Shown here in pieces: positions 1-6,815 of a stretch of 11,211 bases of DNA. Source of the stretch: Bacteroidota bacterium (GTDB lineage: Bacteria > Bacteroidota > Bacteroidia > Chitinophagales > Chitinophagaceae); the NCBI GenBank assembly GCA_023423285.1, contig JAFAFV010000212.1, positions 1-11,211 of the forward strand, given 5' to 3'. A program made the position numbers and the translations under genes. Below the pieces are notes generated by a model, which had not been told where the DNA came from, made no database searches, and was given only the letters and a program-made list of their open reading frames with translations. The first letter of the stretch is position 1, and every line of letters starts with the position of its first letter.

Positions 1-97
1 AAAACAAGCGAAAACCACTGGATGAAGTATAAAAACTTACAAAACAAAACCCAAAAAATACAATACCTGCACCATTGTTTTTTAGCACCTTTGCCAC
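1..97 (+). other. Leader region of the copper cluster
   Basis: A-rich sequence before the ATPase start. All three forward frames are open for at least a few codons at the left edge. One ends in a stop at 30-32 after nine codons and could be the tail of an upstream gene, but nothing in so few codons identifies it. There is no Shine-Dalgarno sequence before the ATG at 98. A TTTG at 90-93 lies four bases before the ATG, resembling the 3' half of a Bacteroidota -7 element, but the TA is five bases away instead of two. Promoter use is therefore only a possibility. Confidence 0.4.
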
Positions 98-2314
98 ATG
101 GCAACCGATAAAAAAACAATCAGGCAAACGTTTCCGGTTTTGAACATGACCTGCGCCTCCTGCGCAATCAGTGCTGAAAGTATTGTAAAAGCATCGCCGG
201 GCGTAAAAAGCGCTTCTGTAAATTATGCTAATGCCAACTTAAACGTAGAGTACGATCCTGGTGCCACCAATCCCGAAGCATTACAAAAAGCGGTGCGGTC
301 CATTGGTTATGATTTGCTACTGGAAAGTGAAAGCACCCGGCAACAAACTTTGGAAGACCTTCACCAGAAAAAATACAAATCGCTAAAAAGCAAAACCACC
401 TGGGCAATTATATTGTCGCTGCCTGTTGTTGTTATTGGTATGTTTTTTATGAACATGCCCTATGCCAATGAGATCATGTGGGTATTATCAACACCAGTTG
501 TATTGTGGTTGGGCAGAGATTTTTTCATCAATGCATGGAAACAGTTGCAACACCGCAAAGCCAATATGGATACGCTGGTAGCGCTCAGCACGGGTATTGC
601 TTATGTATTCAGCGTGTTCAACATGTTCTTTCCTGAATTCTGGCAGCAGCGCGGCCTTGAGGCACACGTTTATTTTGAAGCTGCGGCGGTGATCATTGCC
701 TTTATTTTATTAGGCAAACTACTTGAGGAAAAAGCCAAAGGCAACACTTCTTCGGCCATTAAAAAACTAATGGGTCTGCAGCCAAAAACAGTTACTATCA
801 TCAGCCCTTCGGGCGAAGAAAAACAAATACCTATTGAAGATGTAAACCGCGGCGATAATATTTTGGTAAAGCCCGGAGAAAAAATAGCAGTGGATGGCAT
901 GGTTATTTCAGGCAGCTCCTATGTAGATGAAAGCATGCTGAGCGGCGAACCCGTTCCTGTTTCTAAAAAACAAAATGATAAAGTATTTGCAGGCACCATC
1001 AATCAAAAGGGAAGTTTTAGGTTTGAAGCCGTAAAAGTGGGGAAAGAAACCATGCTGGCTCAGATCATAAAAATGGTGCAGGACGCGCAGGGCAGTAAAG
1101 CACCGATACAAAAACTGGTGGATAAGATCGCCGGCATTTTTGTTCCTATCGTAATTGGCATTTCCGTCGTCACCTTTGTTTTATGGCTAGCCCTTGGCGG
1201 CGAAAGTGGCCTTGTACACGGGCTTTTAGCCGCCATCACGGTTTTGGTGATCGCATGCCCCTGTGCGCTGGGACTGGCCACACCCACTGCCATTATGGTA
1301 GGTGTAGGCAAAGGCGCTGAAAACGGCATCCTCATTAAAGACGCGGAAAGCCTGGAGCTAACAAAAAAAGTAAACGCGATCGTGCTTGATAAAACCGGAA
1401 CCATTACAGAGGGACGCCCGCGTGTTACCGGTGTAAAATGGCTGAACGATCAGGACAACACAATGCCCGTATTGTATCATTTAGAAAAAAGATCGGAGCA
1501 CCCGCTGGCAGATGCAGTGGTGAATCATTTTAACAACGACCAGTCAATTGACCTTATTGGTTTTGAAAGTATTACAGGCAAAGGCGCTAAAGCCGTGTAC
1601 GAAGGTAAAACCTGGTATGTGGGCAATAAAAAGCTACTGGCCGAAAATAATATTTCTATCGCCACAGACCTGCAACAGCAGGCAGACGAATGGACCCACG
1701 AATCAAAGACAGTTATTTGGTTTGCTGATGATAAGGAAGCACATGCAGTGCTGGCTATTGCCGACAACATTAAAGAAACTTCAGTAAAAGCCATTACCCG
1801 GCTTAAAGAAATGGGCATTGATGTTTACATGCTTACAGGTGATAACAAAGCAACCGCTGCTGCTATCGCAGCGCAAACAGGCATTGATCATTATGAGGCG
1901 GAAGTATTGCCGCAGCAAAAAGCTGATTTTATACAACATTTACAACAACAGGGAAAAACAGTTGCCATGGTGGGGGATGGCATTAACGACAGTACTGCAC
2001 TGGCTACAGCAGATGTAAGCATCGCTATGGGTAAAGGCAGCGATATTGCCATGGATGTGGCTAAAATGACCATCATCTCATCTGACCTGGATAAAATTCC
2101 ACAGGCTATAAAGCTTTCTAAACAAACGATAACTACCATTCAGCAAAACCTGTTCTGGGCGTTTATTTACAATCTCATCGGCATACCAATTGCCGCGGGT
2201 ATATTATATCCCGTCAACGGCTTTTTACTCAACCCCATGATTGCCGGTGCAGCCATGGCGCTCAGCAGCGTAAGTGTGGTAACAAACAGCCTGCGGTTGA
2301 AATGGAAAAGTTGA
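98..2314 (+). CDS. copA: Copper-translocating P-type ATPase (P1B-1, CopA-like)
   Basis: Inner-membrane pump that uses ATP to move Cu(+) from the cytosol to the periplasm. At 738 residues it has the usual length for a single-HMA CopA. Visible in order: one N-terminal HMA domain with CxxC at C19-C22; the actuator loop SGE at 282-284; the membrane metal site CPC at 387-389; the phosphorylated aspartate D431 in DKTGT; the nucleotide-binding SEHP at 466-469; TGD at 580-582; and GDGIND at 626-631. The end carries the Cu(+)-type signatures: a YN pair in the penultimate helix and MxxSS (M720, S723, S724) in the last helix. Together with CPC these are the known P1B-1 metal ligands. One oddity is threonine at 633, where copper pumps usually have proline after GDGINDS. 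The ATG at 98 leaves about 15 residues before the HMA motif, a normal length. It is followed 39 bases later by a chaperone gene. The gene symbol reflects family membership; the metal is inferred from the motifs. Confidence 0.95.
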   Translation: MATDKKTIRQTFPVLNMTCASCAISAESIVKASPGVKSASVNYANANLNVEYDPGATNPEALQKAVRSIGYDLLLESESTRQQTLEDLHQKKYKSLKSKTTWAIILSLPVVVIGMFFMNMPYANEIMWVLSTPVVLWLGRDFFINAWKQLQHRKANMDTLVALSTGIAYVFSVFNMFFPEFWQQRGLEAHVYFEAAAVIIAFILLGKLLEEKAKGNTSSAIKKLMGLQPKTVTIISPSGEEKQIPIEDVNRGDNILVKPGEKIAVDGMVISGSSYVDESMLSGEPVPVSKKQNDKVFAGTINQKGSFRFEAVKVGKETMLAQIIKMVQDAQGSKAPIQKLVDKIAGIFVPIVIGISVVTFVLWLALGGESGLVHGLLAAITVLVIACPCALGLATPTAIMVGVGKGAENGILIKDAESLELTKKVNAIVLDKTGTITEGRPRVTGVKWLNDQDNTMPVLYHLEKRSEHPLADAVVNHFNNDQSIDLIGFESITGKGAKAVYEGKTWYVGNKKLLAENNISIATDLQQQADEWTHESKTVIWFADDKEAHAVLAIADNIKETSVKAITRLKEMGIDVYMLTGDNKATAAAIAAQTGIDHYEAEVLPQQKADFIQHLQQQGKTVAMVGDGINDSTALATADVSIAMGKGSDIAMDVAKMTIISSDLDKIPQAIKLSKQTITTIQQNLFWAFIYNLIGIPIAAGILYPVNGFLLNPMIAGAAMALSSVSVVTNSLRLKWKS

Positions 2315-2353
2315 ACGGTACAATAAACTACATAAATATTTATAATACAAACA

Positions 2354-2584
2354 ATGGAAACGAATAATCAAATATTTCGGTTTAAAACAAATATCAATTG
2401 CAGCGGCTGCGTAGCGACTGTAAAACCTCATTTAGATAACGTGCAGGGTATTGGCGACTGGGAAGTAGATATTACTAATAAGGACAAAGTACTCACTGTT
2501 ACCACAAATAGTATTTCTCCACAGCAGGTAATGAGCGCCGTGCAGCAGGCGGGATATAAGATTGAACTGGCAGGTGAAAATTAA
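2354..2584 (+). CDS. Small HMA-domain copper chaperone (CopZ-like)
   Basis: A 76-residue protein consisting of a single heavy-metal-associated domain. The metal-binding CxxC is at C16-C19 (NCSGC). It is followed by the expected helix and strand pattern and ends with a GYK segment typical of the HMA C-terminal part. It has no signal peptide, so it should be cytosolic. Proteins of this type hand Cu(+) to the N-terminal HMA domain or membrane entry site of a P1B ATPase. The gene starts 39 bases after the ATPase stop on the same strand, with an A-rich leader and no Shine-Dalgarno, so co-transcription is likely. The CxxC lacks the usual preceding methionine (asparagine here), which is common in Bacteroidota HMA proteins. 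A role in delivering a metal other than copper cannot be excluded, but the neighbour favours copper. Confidence 0.88.
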   Translation: METNNQIFRFKTNINCSGCVATVKPHLDNVQGIGDWEVDITNKDKVLTVTTNSISPQQVMSAVQQAGYKIELAGEN

Positions 2585-2632
2585 AGTCTAAATCTTTACA
2601 CTGAATCAACAATCCACTCATTTTATTGTTCT

Positions 2633-2640
2633 TATATTTG
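2633..2640 (+). promoter_or_regulatory. Candidate Bacteroidota -7 element before the HYC_CC_PP gene
   Basis: The octamer TATATTTG matches the Bacteroidota sigma-ABfr -7 consensus TAnnTTTG exactly. No clear -33 TTTG lies 19-21 bases upstream. It ends four bases before the GTG at 2645. If it is active, transcription would begin at or next to the start codon, giving a leaderless or nearly leaderless mRNA and an internal promoter within the cluster. Confidence 0.45.
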
Positions 2641-2644
2641 CGCA

Positions 2645-3025
2645 GTGAAAAAATTTACCATCATAGCAGTTTTCTTGTTCTACAGCATCGCTACTTTTGG
2701 CGTTAGCCTGAACTATTTTTATTGCTGCGGTAAATTAAAGCAGGTAAGCATTCAGCTCAATCCACCCGTTCCACATTATTGCACTATGAACGGCAATGAA
2801 GATTGTTGCAAGAATGAAAAAGTAGATCTCAAAATATCAGCCGACCAAAACATCAGTCAGTCTGTTACTTTTGAACCGGCATTGATGGCCGAAGCAACGG
2901 TTGAAAATAATTTTGAGATTTCAAAACATTTCCTCTCACTACAACACAGCCCGCACACACATAGCAGGCCACCTCCCCTCTCCCAACCGCATTTACACAT
3001 ACTTAATTGTAGTTTCCTTATTTAG
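2645..3025 (+). CDS. HYC_CC_PP family exported Cys/His-rich protein
   Basis: A 126-residue protein that matches the Bacteroidota HYC_CC_PP family, named for its conserved residues. All three signatures are visible: HYC at 44-46, CC at 54-55 and a proline run at 109-111. An extra CC lies at 27-28. The first 19 residues (a lysine pair, then a hydrophobic stretch) look like a Sec signal peptide, so the mature protein is probably periplasmic or outer-membrane associated. The C-terminal part is rich in histidine (H101, H104, H106, H116, H118) and has a lone C122. The start is GTG at 2645, because it gives a complete signal peptide and no ATG lies nearby. The family's biochemical function is not established to my knowledge. 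The many Cys/His residues and the position between a copper chaperone and an HMA-bearing receptor suggest periplasmic metal binding, which is inference. Confidence 0.8.
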   Translation: MKKFTIIAVFLFYSIATFGVSLNYFYCCGKLKQVSIQLNPPVPHYCTMNGNEDCCKNEKVDLKISADQNISQSVTFEPALMAEATVENNFEISKHFLSLQHSPHTHSRPPPLSQPHLHILNCSFLI

Positions 3026-3031
3026 TGATCT

Positions 3032-3059
3032 TTTTCAGGGCTGTATCAGCGCCTGAAAA
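3032..3059 (+). other. Strong imperfect hairpin between the HYC_CC_PP and receptor genes
   Basis: TTTTCAGG at 3032-3039 pairs with CCTGAAAA at 3052-3059, and GCTG at 3040-3043 pairs with CAGC at 3047-3050. This gives a 12-bp stem with one bulged G and a three-base loop, seven bases after the HYC_CC_PP stop. There is no T-run after the stem on either strand, so it is not a textbook intrinsic terminator. It may protect the 3' end of the upstream message, mark an RNA processing site, or tune expression of the receptor gene downstream. Confidence 0.55.
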
Positions 3060-3080
3060 TGGAATTATTCTACATAAATA

Positions 3081-3119
3081 GATGCATCGCTTCACCCTGT
3101 AAACGGTGAGTCTGGCATC
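3081..3119 (+). other. Second candidate stem-loop in the receptor leader
   Basis: GATGC at 3081-3085 pairs with GCATC at 3115-3119. Inside it TCACC at 3092-3096 pairs with GGTGA at 3105-3109, closing an eight-base loop. The two short helices are separated by an internal loop of six and five bases. It ends 31 bases before the receptor start. The stems are only 5 bp each, so chance pairing is possible. I do not recognise a known riboswitch. Confidence 0.3.
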
Positions 3120-3150
3120 CGGCATTCAGTATCACTAAATATAAAAACCA

Positions 3151-5691
3151 ATGAGCTACAAATATATTTTTACAGCATTTTTATTAATATTATCTACCAC
3201 ATTATTTGCACAAAAGAAGAACCAGGTTACAGAAACATTTGGCGTTTCGGGATCCTGCGAAATGTGTAAAGAAAGAATTGAAAACGTAGCACTCAACAAC
3301 AAAGCCATCAGCGCTAACTGGAACGTGGTAACGCATATGCTTACCATCACTTACGACAGTACTAAAACCTCCAAAGAGCAAATTCAGCAAAAAATTGCAG
3401 CAGCAGGGCACGACAATGGAGCATTTAAAGCGCCTGATGATGTGTACAAGGCCATGCCTGCCTGTTGTCACTACGACAGAAGCGTGGCACCTGGAGCTAC
3501 ACCCGTAAAAGAAAAACAAGTCATTACTGGAGTGGTGCTTGAAGAAACGGAAAAGGGAAAACTGAACCCCATTAGAAATGCCACTGTAAAAAGCCTGCAC
3601 TCCAACGAATATTTTATTACCGACAGCACGGGGGTATTTCAAATTACCACCGATTTACCGACGCACCTGCTCATCAGCTACGTGGGTTTTGACAGCGACA
3701 CCATCAGCGTACGCAATCCAGACATGCTGACCATTGTGTTAAAAAATGCTTCAGGCGGCAGAATGCAGGAAGTGATTGTAACCTCCAGGCCGCAATCCAC
3801 ATATGTTTCTACGCTCAGCATTTTAAATACGCTTAACATTAACTCGCGCGAACTTACCAAAGCCGCCTGCTGCAATCTTTCAGAAAGTTTTGAGACAAGC
3901 CCTTCGGTAGATGTAAGCTATAGCGACGCTGTTACAGGCATGAAACAGATTCAACTGCTGGGTTTATCGGGCAATTATACACAACTGCTTACCGAAAACG
4001 TTCCTGAGATCAAAGGTCTGCCCGGCAGCTACGGCCTTACATTTATCCCTGGCCCGTGGATTGAAGGCATCCAACTCACAAAAGGTACCGGATCGGTGGT
4101 AAATGGTTATGAAAGCATTGCAGGGCAAATCAACGTAGAAGAAAAAAAACCCGACAATAGCGAAAGGCTTTTGATCAATACTTATGCAAACACTATGGGA
4201 AGGCTTGAAGCCAATATCAATCTTGCCCAGCGTATCAATGACAAATGGAGCACAGGCTTGCTTACACACGCCAACACGGTAGTGAGAAAAAATGATATGA
4301 ACCATGACGGTTTTCTTGACATACCGCTGGGCCGCCAGTTCAATGTCATTAACCGATGGAAATACATGGATAACAATGGCTGGATTGGACAGTTTGCCAT
4401 AAAAGCACTGAATGACAAACGACAAGCGGGCCAGGTAGCTTTTGATCCTGCTGCTGACAAATTAACTACTAATCAATATGGCGTGGGTATTGACGTAGAG
4501 CAATACGCATTTACCGGTAAACTGGGATATGTATTTCCGCAGCACAAATACAAAAGCCTGGGCCTGATCTTTTCGGGGAATATTTACAACAATGATTCTT
4601 ACTATGGGCTTACCAAATACAATGGCAATCAAAAATCGGTATATGCTAATTTTATTTACCAGTCAGTTATTGGCACCACCGATCATAAATTCAGAACAGG
4701 ATTGAGTTTTAGCAATGACAACTTCAATGAAAAATTCAATGCAGCTAATTACCGCCGTAATGAAATTGTACCGGGTGCCTTTTTTGAGTATAATTACACG
4801 GCGCCTGAAAAGTTTTCTGCTATCGCGGGATTGCGTATGGACTACCACAACTTATATGGTTTGATCACCACCCCGCGGTTAAACCTGAAGTATGATTTTA
4901 CGCCAAAAACAAATTTGCGCATGTCTGCCGGCTCTGGCTTTAGGGTGGCTAATATTTTTGCTGAAAATGCAGGCGTTTTTGTGAGCGCGAGGCAATACGA
5001 AATACTGAATGCAAACAATGCTCATGGCTTTGGCTTAGACCCTGAAAAAGCGTGGAACTTCGGCATCAACTTCATTCACAATTTCAGATTTAGTAATCGC
5101 CCCGGCTCCATCAGCCTGGATGGTTATCATACAAAGTTTACCAACCAAACGGTTGTTGATCTTGACGCCAGTCCTCAAAGAATTCAATTCTATGATCTTA
5201 ATGGTAAATCTTATTCTAACAGTATTCAGGCAGAACTGAATTACGAACCCATTAGAAAATTTGACGTGAGGATGGCTTACCGCTGGCTGGATGTTAAAGC
5301 AACCTATCGCAACCAGTTGCTTGAAAAACCTTTTGTGGCAAAGCACAGAGCTTTTATCAACCTGGCTTACGAAACCAATAACAAATGGAGGCTTGATTAC
5401 ACCACGCAGTGGCTGAGTAGCAAACGCATTCCTAACACGGCCACCAATCCTGTAGACTTTCGTATGGCAGAGCGCTCACCGTCTTACATTCAAATGGCAG
5501 CGCAAGTGGCCAAAGAGTTCAGTCCTAAATGGGAAGTGTACCTGGGCGGTGAAAACCTAACCGGTTACAGGCAACAGCACTTAATCATAGATTCGCAGCA
5601 GCCCTTCGGGCAATATTTTGATGGCTCAATGACCTGGGGACCTGTATTTGGAAGAATGGTATATCTGGGCATGCGTTTTAAATTGAAGTAA
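3151..5691 (+). CDS. TonB-dependent receptor with N-terminal HMA domain
   Basis: Outer-membrane TonB-dependent receptor of 846 residues. Order of parts: signal peptide 1-20 (cleavage before Q21); a heavy-metal-associated domain at about 26-93 with CxxC at C36-C39; a linker with CCH at 105-107; a CarboxypepD_reg-like beta-sandwich at about 124-198; a TonB-box-like EVIVTS at 207-212; the plug at about 220-335, which includes a CC pair at 240-241; then a beta barrel to the C-terminus with many alternating aromatic strands. All six cysteines occur as three pairs before residue 242, and the barrel has none. The HMA and CarboxypepD_reg domains lie on the periplasmic side, so this receptor carries a metal-binding arm facing TonB. 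It most likely handles copper or a copper complex, judged from the HMA domain and the copper ATPase and chaperone upstream. The substrate and direction of transport are not shown by sequence. ATG at 3151 follows an A-rich leader without a Shine-Dalgarno. Confidence 0.9.
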   Translation: MSYKYIFTAFLLILSTTLFAQKKNQVTETFGVSGSCEMCKERIENVALNNKAISANWNVVTHMLTITYDSTKTSKEQIQQKIAAAGHDNGAFKAPDDVYKAMPACCHYDRSVAPGATPVKEKQVITGVVLEETEKGKLNPIRNATVKSLHSNEYFITDSTGVFQITTDLPTHLLISYVGFDSDTISVRNPDMLTIVLKNASGGRMQEVIVTSRPQSTYVSTLSILNTLNINSRELTKAACCNLSESFETSPSVDVSYSDAVTGMKQIQLLGLSGNYTQLLTENVPEIKGLPGSYGLTFIPGPWIEGIQLTKGTGSVVNGYESIAGQINVEEKKPDNSERLLINTYANTMGRLEANINLAQRINDKWSTGLLTHANTVVRKNDMNHDGFLDIPLGRQFNVINRWKYMDNNGWIGQFAIKALNDKRQAGQVAFDPAADKLTTNQYGVGIDVEQYAFTGKLGYVFPQHKYKSLGLIFSGNIYNNDSYYGLTKYNGNQKSVYANFIYQSVIGTTDHKFRTGLSFSNDNFNEKFNAANYRRNEIVPGAFFEYNYTAPEKFSAIAGLRMDYHNLYGLITTPRLNLKYDFTPKTNLRMSAGSGFRVANIFAENAGVFVSARQYEILNANNAHGFGLDPEKAWNFGINFIHNFRFSNRPGSISLDGYHTKFTNQTVVDLDASPQRIQFYDLNGKSYSNSIQAELNYEPIRKFDVRMAYRWLDVKATYRNQLLEKPFVAKHRAFINLAYETNNKWRLDYTTQWLSSKRIPNTATNPVDFRMAERSPSYIQMAAQVAKEFSPKWEVYLGGENLTGYRQQHLIIDSQQPFGQYFDGSMTWGPVFGRMVYLGMRFKLK

Positions 5692-5782
5692 AGAAGAAAA
5701 TACATTCTTTGAACGACTAGATTAAAAAACGTTGCGGAGCGTATTCGTTATTGTTACTAAGAAAATTAAGAATAAACCTTTT

Positions 5783-5814
5783 GAGTGCTGCATCAATGCA
5801 GCACTCTTTTTTTT
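5783..5814 (+). terminator. Intrinsic terminator of the copper cluster
   Basis: A perfect inverted repeat, GAGTGCTGCAT at 5783-5793 and ATGCAGCACTC at 5796-5806, is followed at once by eight T residues (5807-5814). It lies 91 bases after the receptor stop and 88 bases before the LEA-like gene, so it separates the two units. It also argues against any coding start upstream of 5903. Confidence 0.93.
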
Positions 5815-5902
5815 AACAGCCGCCCTATTGAATTGGCACGGGATTAGATATTATTCATACACTTACTTTAAATCTATTTATAAAAACCGTAAAAAAAAAG
5901 CC

Positions 5903-6361
5903 ATGGAAGAAAATAAAAATCTTTGGGACAAAGCAAAAGATGCCGCACAAGGTGTGTGGGAAGCCGCAAGGGATGGCGCTGATAAAGCATGGGAAAAAAC
6001 AACTGAGCTGGCAGATCATGCAAAAGAAAATGCTGAAAAAGTGTGGGATAAAGTAACAGATAACGCCGATGACGTAAAAACTGATGTTTCTAATTCAGCA
6101 CAACAGGCAACAACCAGTGCTGAACAGGTTGCAGAGGACGCGCAGCATCAGGCTGATAAAATTGCGGACAGAGCCGCTTACAATGCGGAAGAAGTTGCAA
6201 AAGATGCTCAGCACGAAGCCGACAAAGTGGCCAACACGGTTGAGAGCGCACAGCAGGAAGCTGCAAACAAAGCCGATGAATTGGCCGATGATGCAAGAGT
6301 TGAAGCAGAACGGCTGGCCGATAAAGCAGAGGACAGAGCAGATGAATTAAGAAACCCTTAA
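5903..6361 (+). CDS. LEA-like amphipathic helical protein
   Basis: A 152-residue, highly charged, Ala/Lys/Glu/Asp-rich protein without signal peptide, membrane segment or cysteine. It has one proline, the last residue, so it is probably one long amphipathic helix. The pattern repeats every 11 residues as in group 3 LEA proteins: tryptophans at 8, 19 and 30, and a near-duplicate 22-residue unit (about 74-95 and 96-117) sharing VAxDAQHxADK. Group 3 LEA proteins are known to protect proteins and membranes during drying, salt or cold stress; that role here is inferred from composition only. A YtxH-like or apolipoprotein-like envelope role is an alternative. ATG at 5903 was chosen because the frame upstream (to a TTG at 5732) runs through a strong terminator and has no LEA-like composition. 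The gene is bounded by terminators on both sides, so it is probably monocistronic. Confidence 0.8.
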   Translation: MEENKNLWDKAKDAAQGVWEAARDGADKAWEKTTELADHAKENAEKVWDKVTDNADDVKTDVSNSAQQATTSAEQVAEDAQHQADKIADRAAYNAEEVAKDAQHEADKVANTVESAQQEAANKADELADDARVEAERLADKAEDRADELRNP

Positions 6362-6375
6362 TTGCCTGATAAAAG

Positions 6376-6404
6376 AAACCCTGGAAAAATATTTCAGGGT
6401 TTTT
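6376..6404. terminator. Bidirectional terminator between convergent genes
   Basis: AAACCCTG at 6376-6383 pairs with CAGGGTTT at 6395-6402, extended by a few inner A-T pairs around an A-rich loop. On the + strand it runs into five T residues (6400-6404). On the - strand the stem is followed by CTTTT. It sits 14 bases after the LEA-like stop and overlaps the TAA of the DUF1634 gene by two bases, so it can serve both units. Confidence 0.85.
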
Positions 6405-6795
6405 AATGCGCCAGACCGCCGGAGATGCTTACGAAAATGATGGCCAGCACGATAAGAGTGATAGCGATGTACAACTTATCTTTCTCTATGATAAAACCCA
6501 GCAAAGAAAACAGCACCCTAATCACAGGTGTGGAGAACAATAGTAAAATGCCCATCATGATAAGTGCTTCTCCTTTTAAATCTAAAATGCCTCTCCAGGT
6601 ACCCATGAAAATTTCAGCCACAGAATGATCCTGCTCTGTAAATACTTTATAGGAAACCTTTTCGCCCGGATGATCAGATAAATAAACAACTCCTCCTATG
6701 AAAGTAACTGACAGCGAAATGACAACACCCCATCGCATGATGTTGCCAATCACCAGAGCGAGATTTTTACTTTTATTATGTGGTTCTTTGTTCAA
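6403..6795 (-). CDS. DUF1634 family membrane protein
   Basis: A 130-residue inner-membrane protein that I recognise as DUF1634. Hydrophobic segments lie at about 15-39, 77-102 and 108-127. The segment around residues 82-94 (GILLLFSTPVIRV) is the family's typical second helix. A polar stretch of about 35 residues between the first two helices probably faces the periplasm. DUF1634 genes are commonly found next to TauE/SafE permeases, as here: it starts 20 bases after the permease stop on the same strand, so the two are likely one operon and perhaps one complex. The biochemical role is unknown. The start is a TTG at 6793-6795; no ATG or GTG lies upstream in frame, and the next methionine (M20) would remove the beginning of the first helix. 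Confidence 0.82.
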   Translation of the reverse strand: MNKEPHNKSKNLALVIGNIMRWGVVISLSVTFIGGVVYLSDHPGEKVSYKVFTEQDHSVAEIFMGTWRGILDLKGEALIMMGILLLFSTPVIRVLFSLLGFIIEKDKLYIAITLIVLAIIFVSISGGLAH

Positions 6796-6815
6796 GTTAA
6801 AAAAATAATCCTGTT

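Noticed and set aside
1..111. A forward frame open from the left edge to a stop at 109-111, overlapping the ATPase start.
   Set aside because: It is short, low in complexity, out of frame with the ATPase, and shows no recognisable protein feature.
3032..3059. The hairpin after the HYC_CC_PP gene, considered as an intrinsic terminator.
   Set aside because: No T-run follows the stem on either strand, so it is recorded only as a structured element.
3202..4460. Several long open frames on the - strand opposite the receptor gene.
   Set aside because: They are antisense shadows of a clear receptor gene and resemble no protein family.
5732..5902. A TTG at 5732 would extend the LEA-like protein by 57 residues.
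   Set aside because: The extension runs straight through a perfect intrinsic terminator at 5783-5814 and has a different, Cys- and aromatic-containing composition. The ATG at 5903 starts exactly where the LEA-like pattern begins.
6084..6350. Open frames on both strands overlapping the LEA-like gene.
   Set aside because: They are by-products of the repetitive Ala/Lys/Glu codons in the real frame and lack sensible composition.
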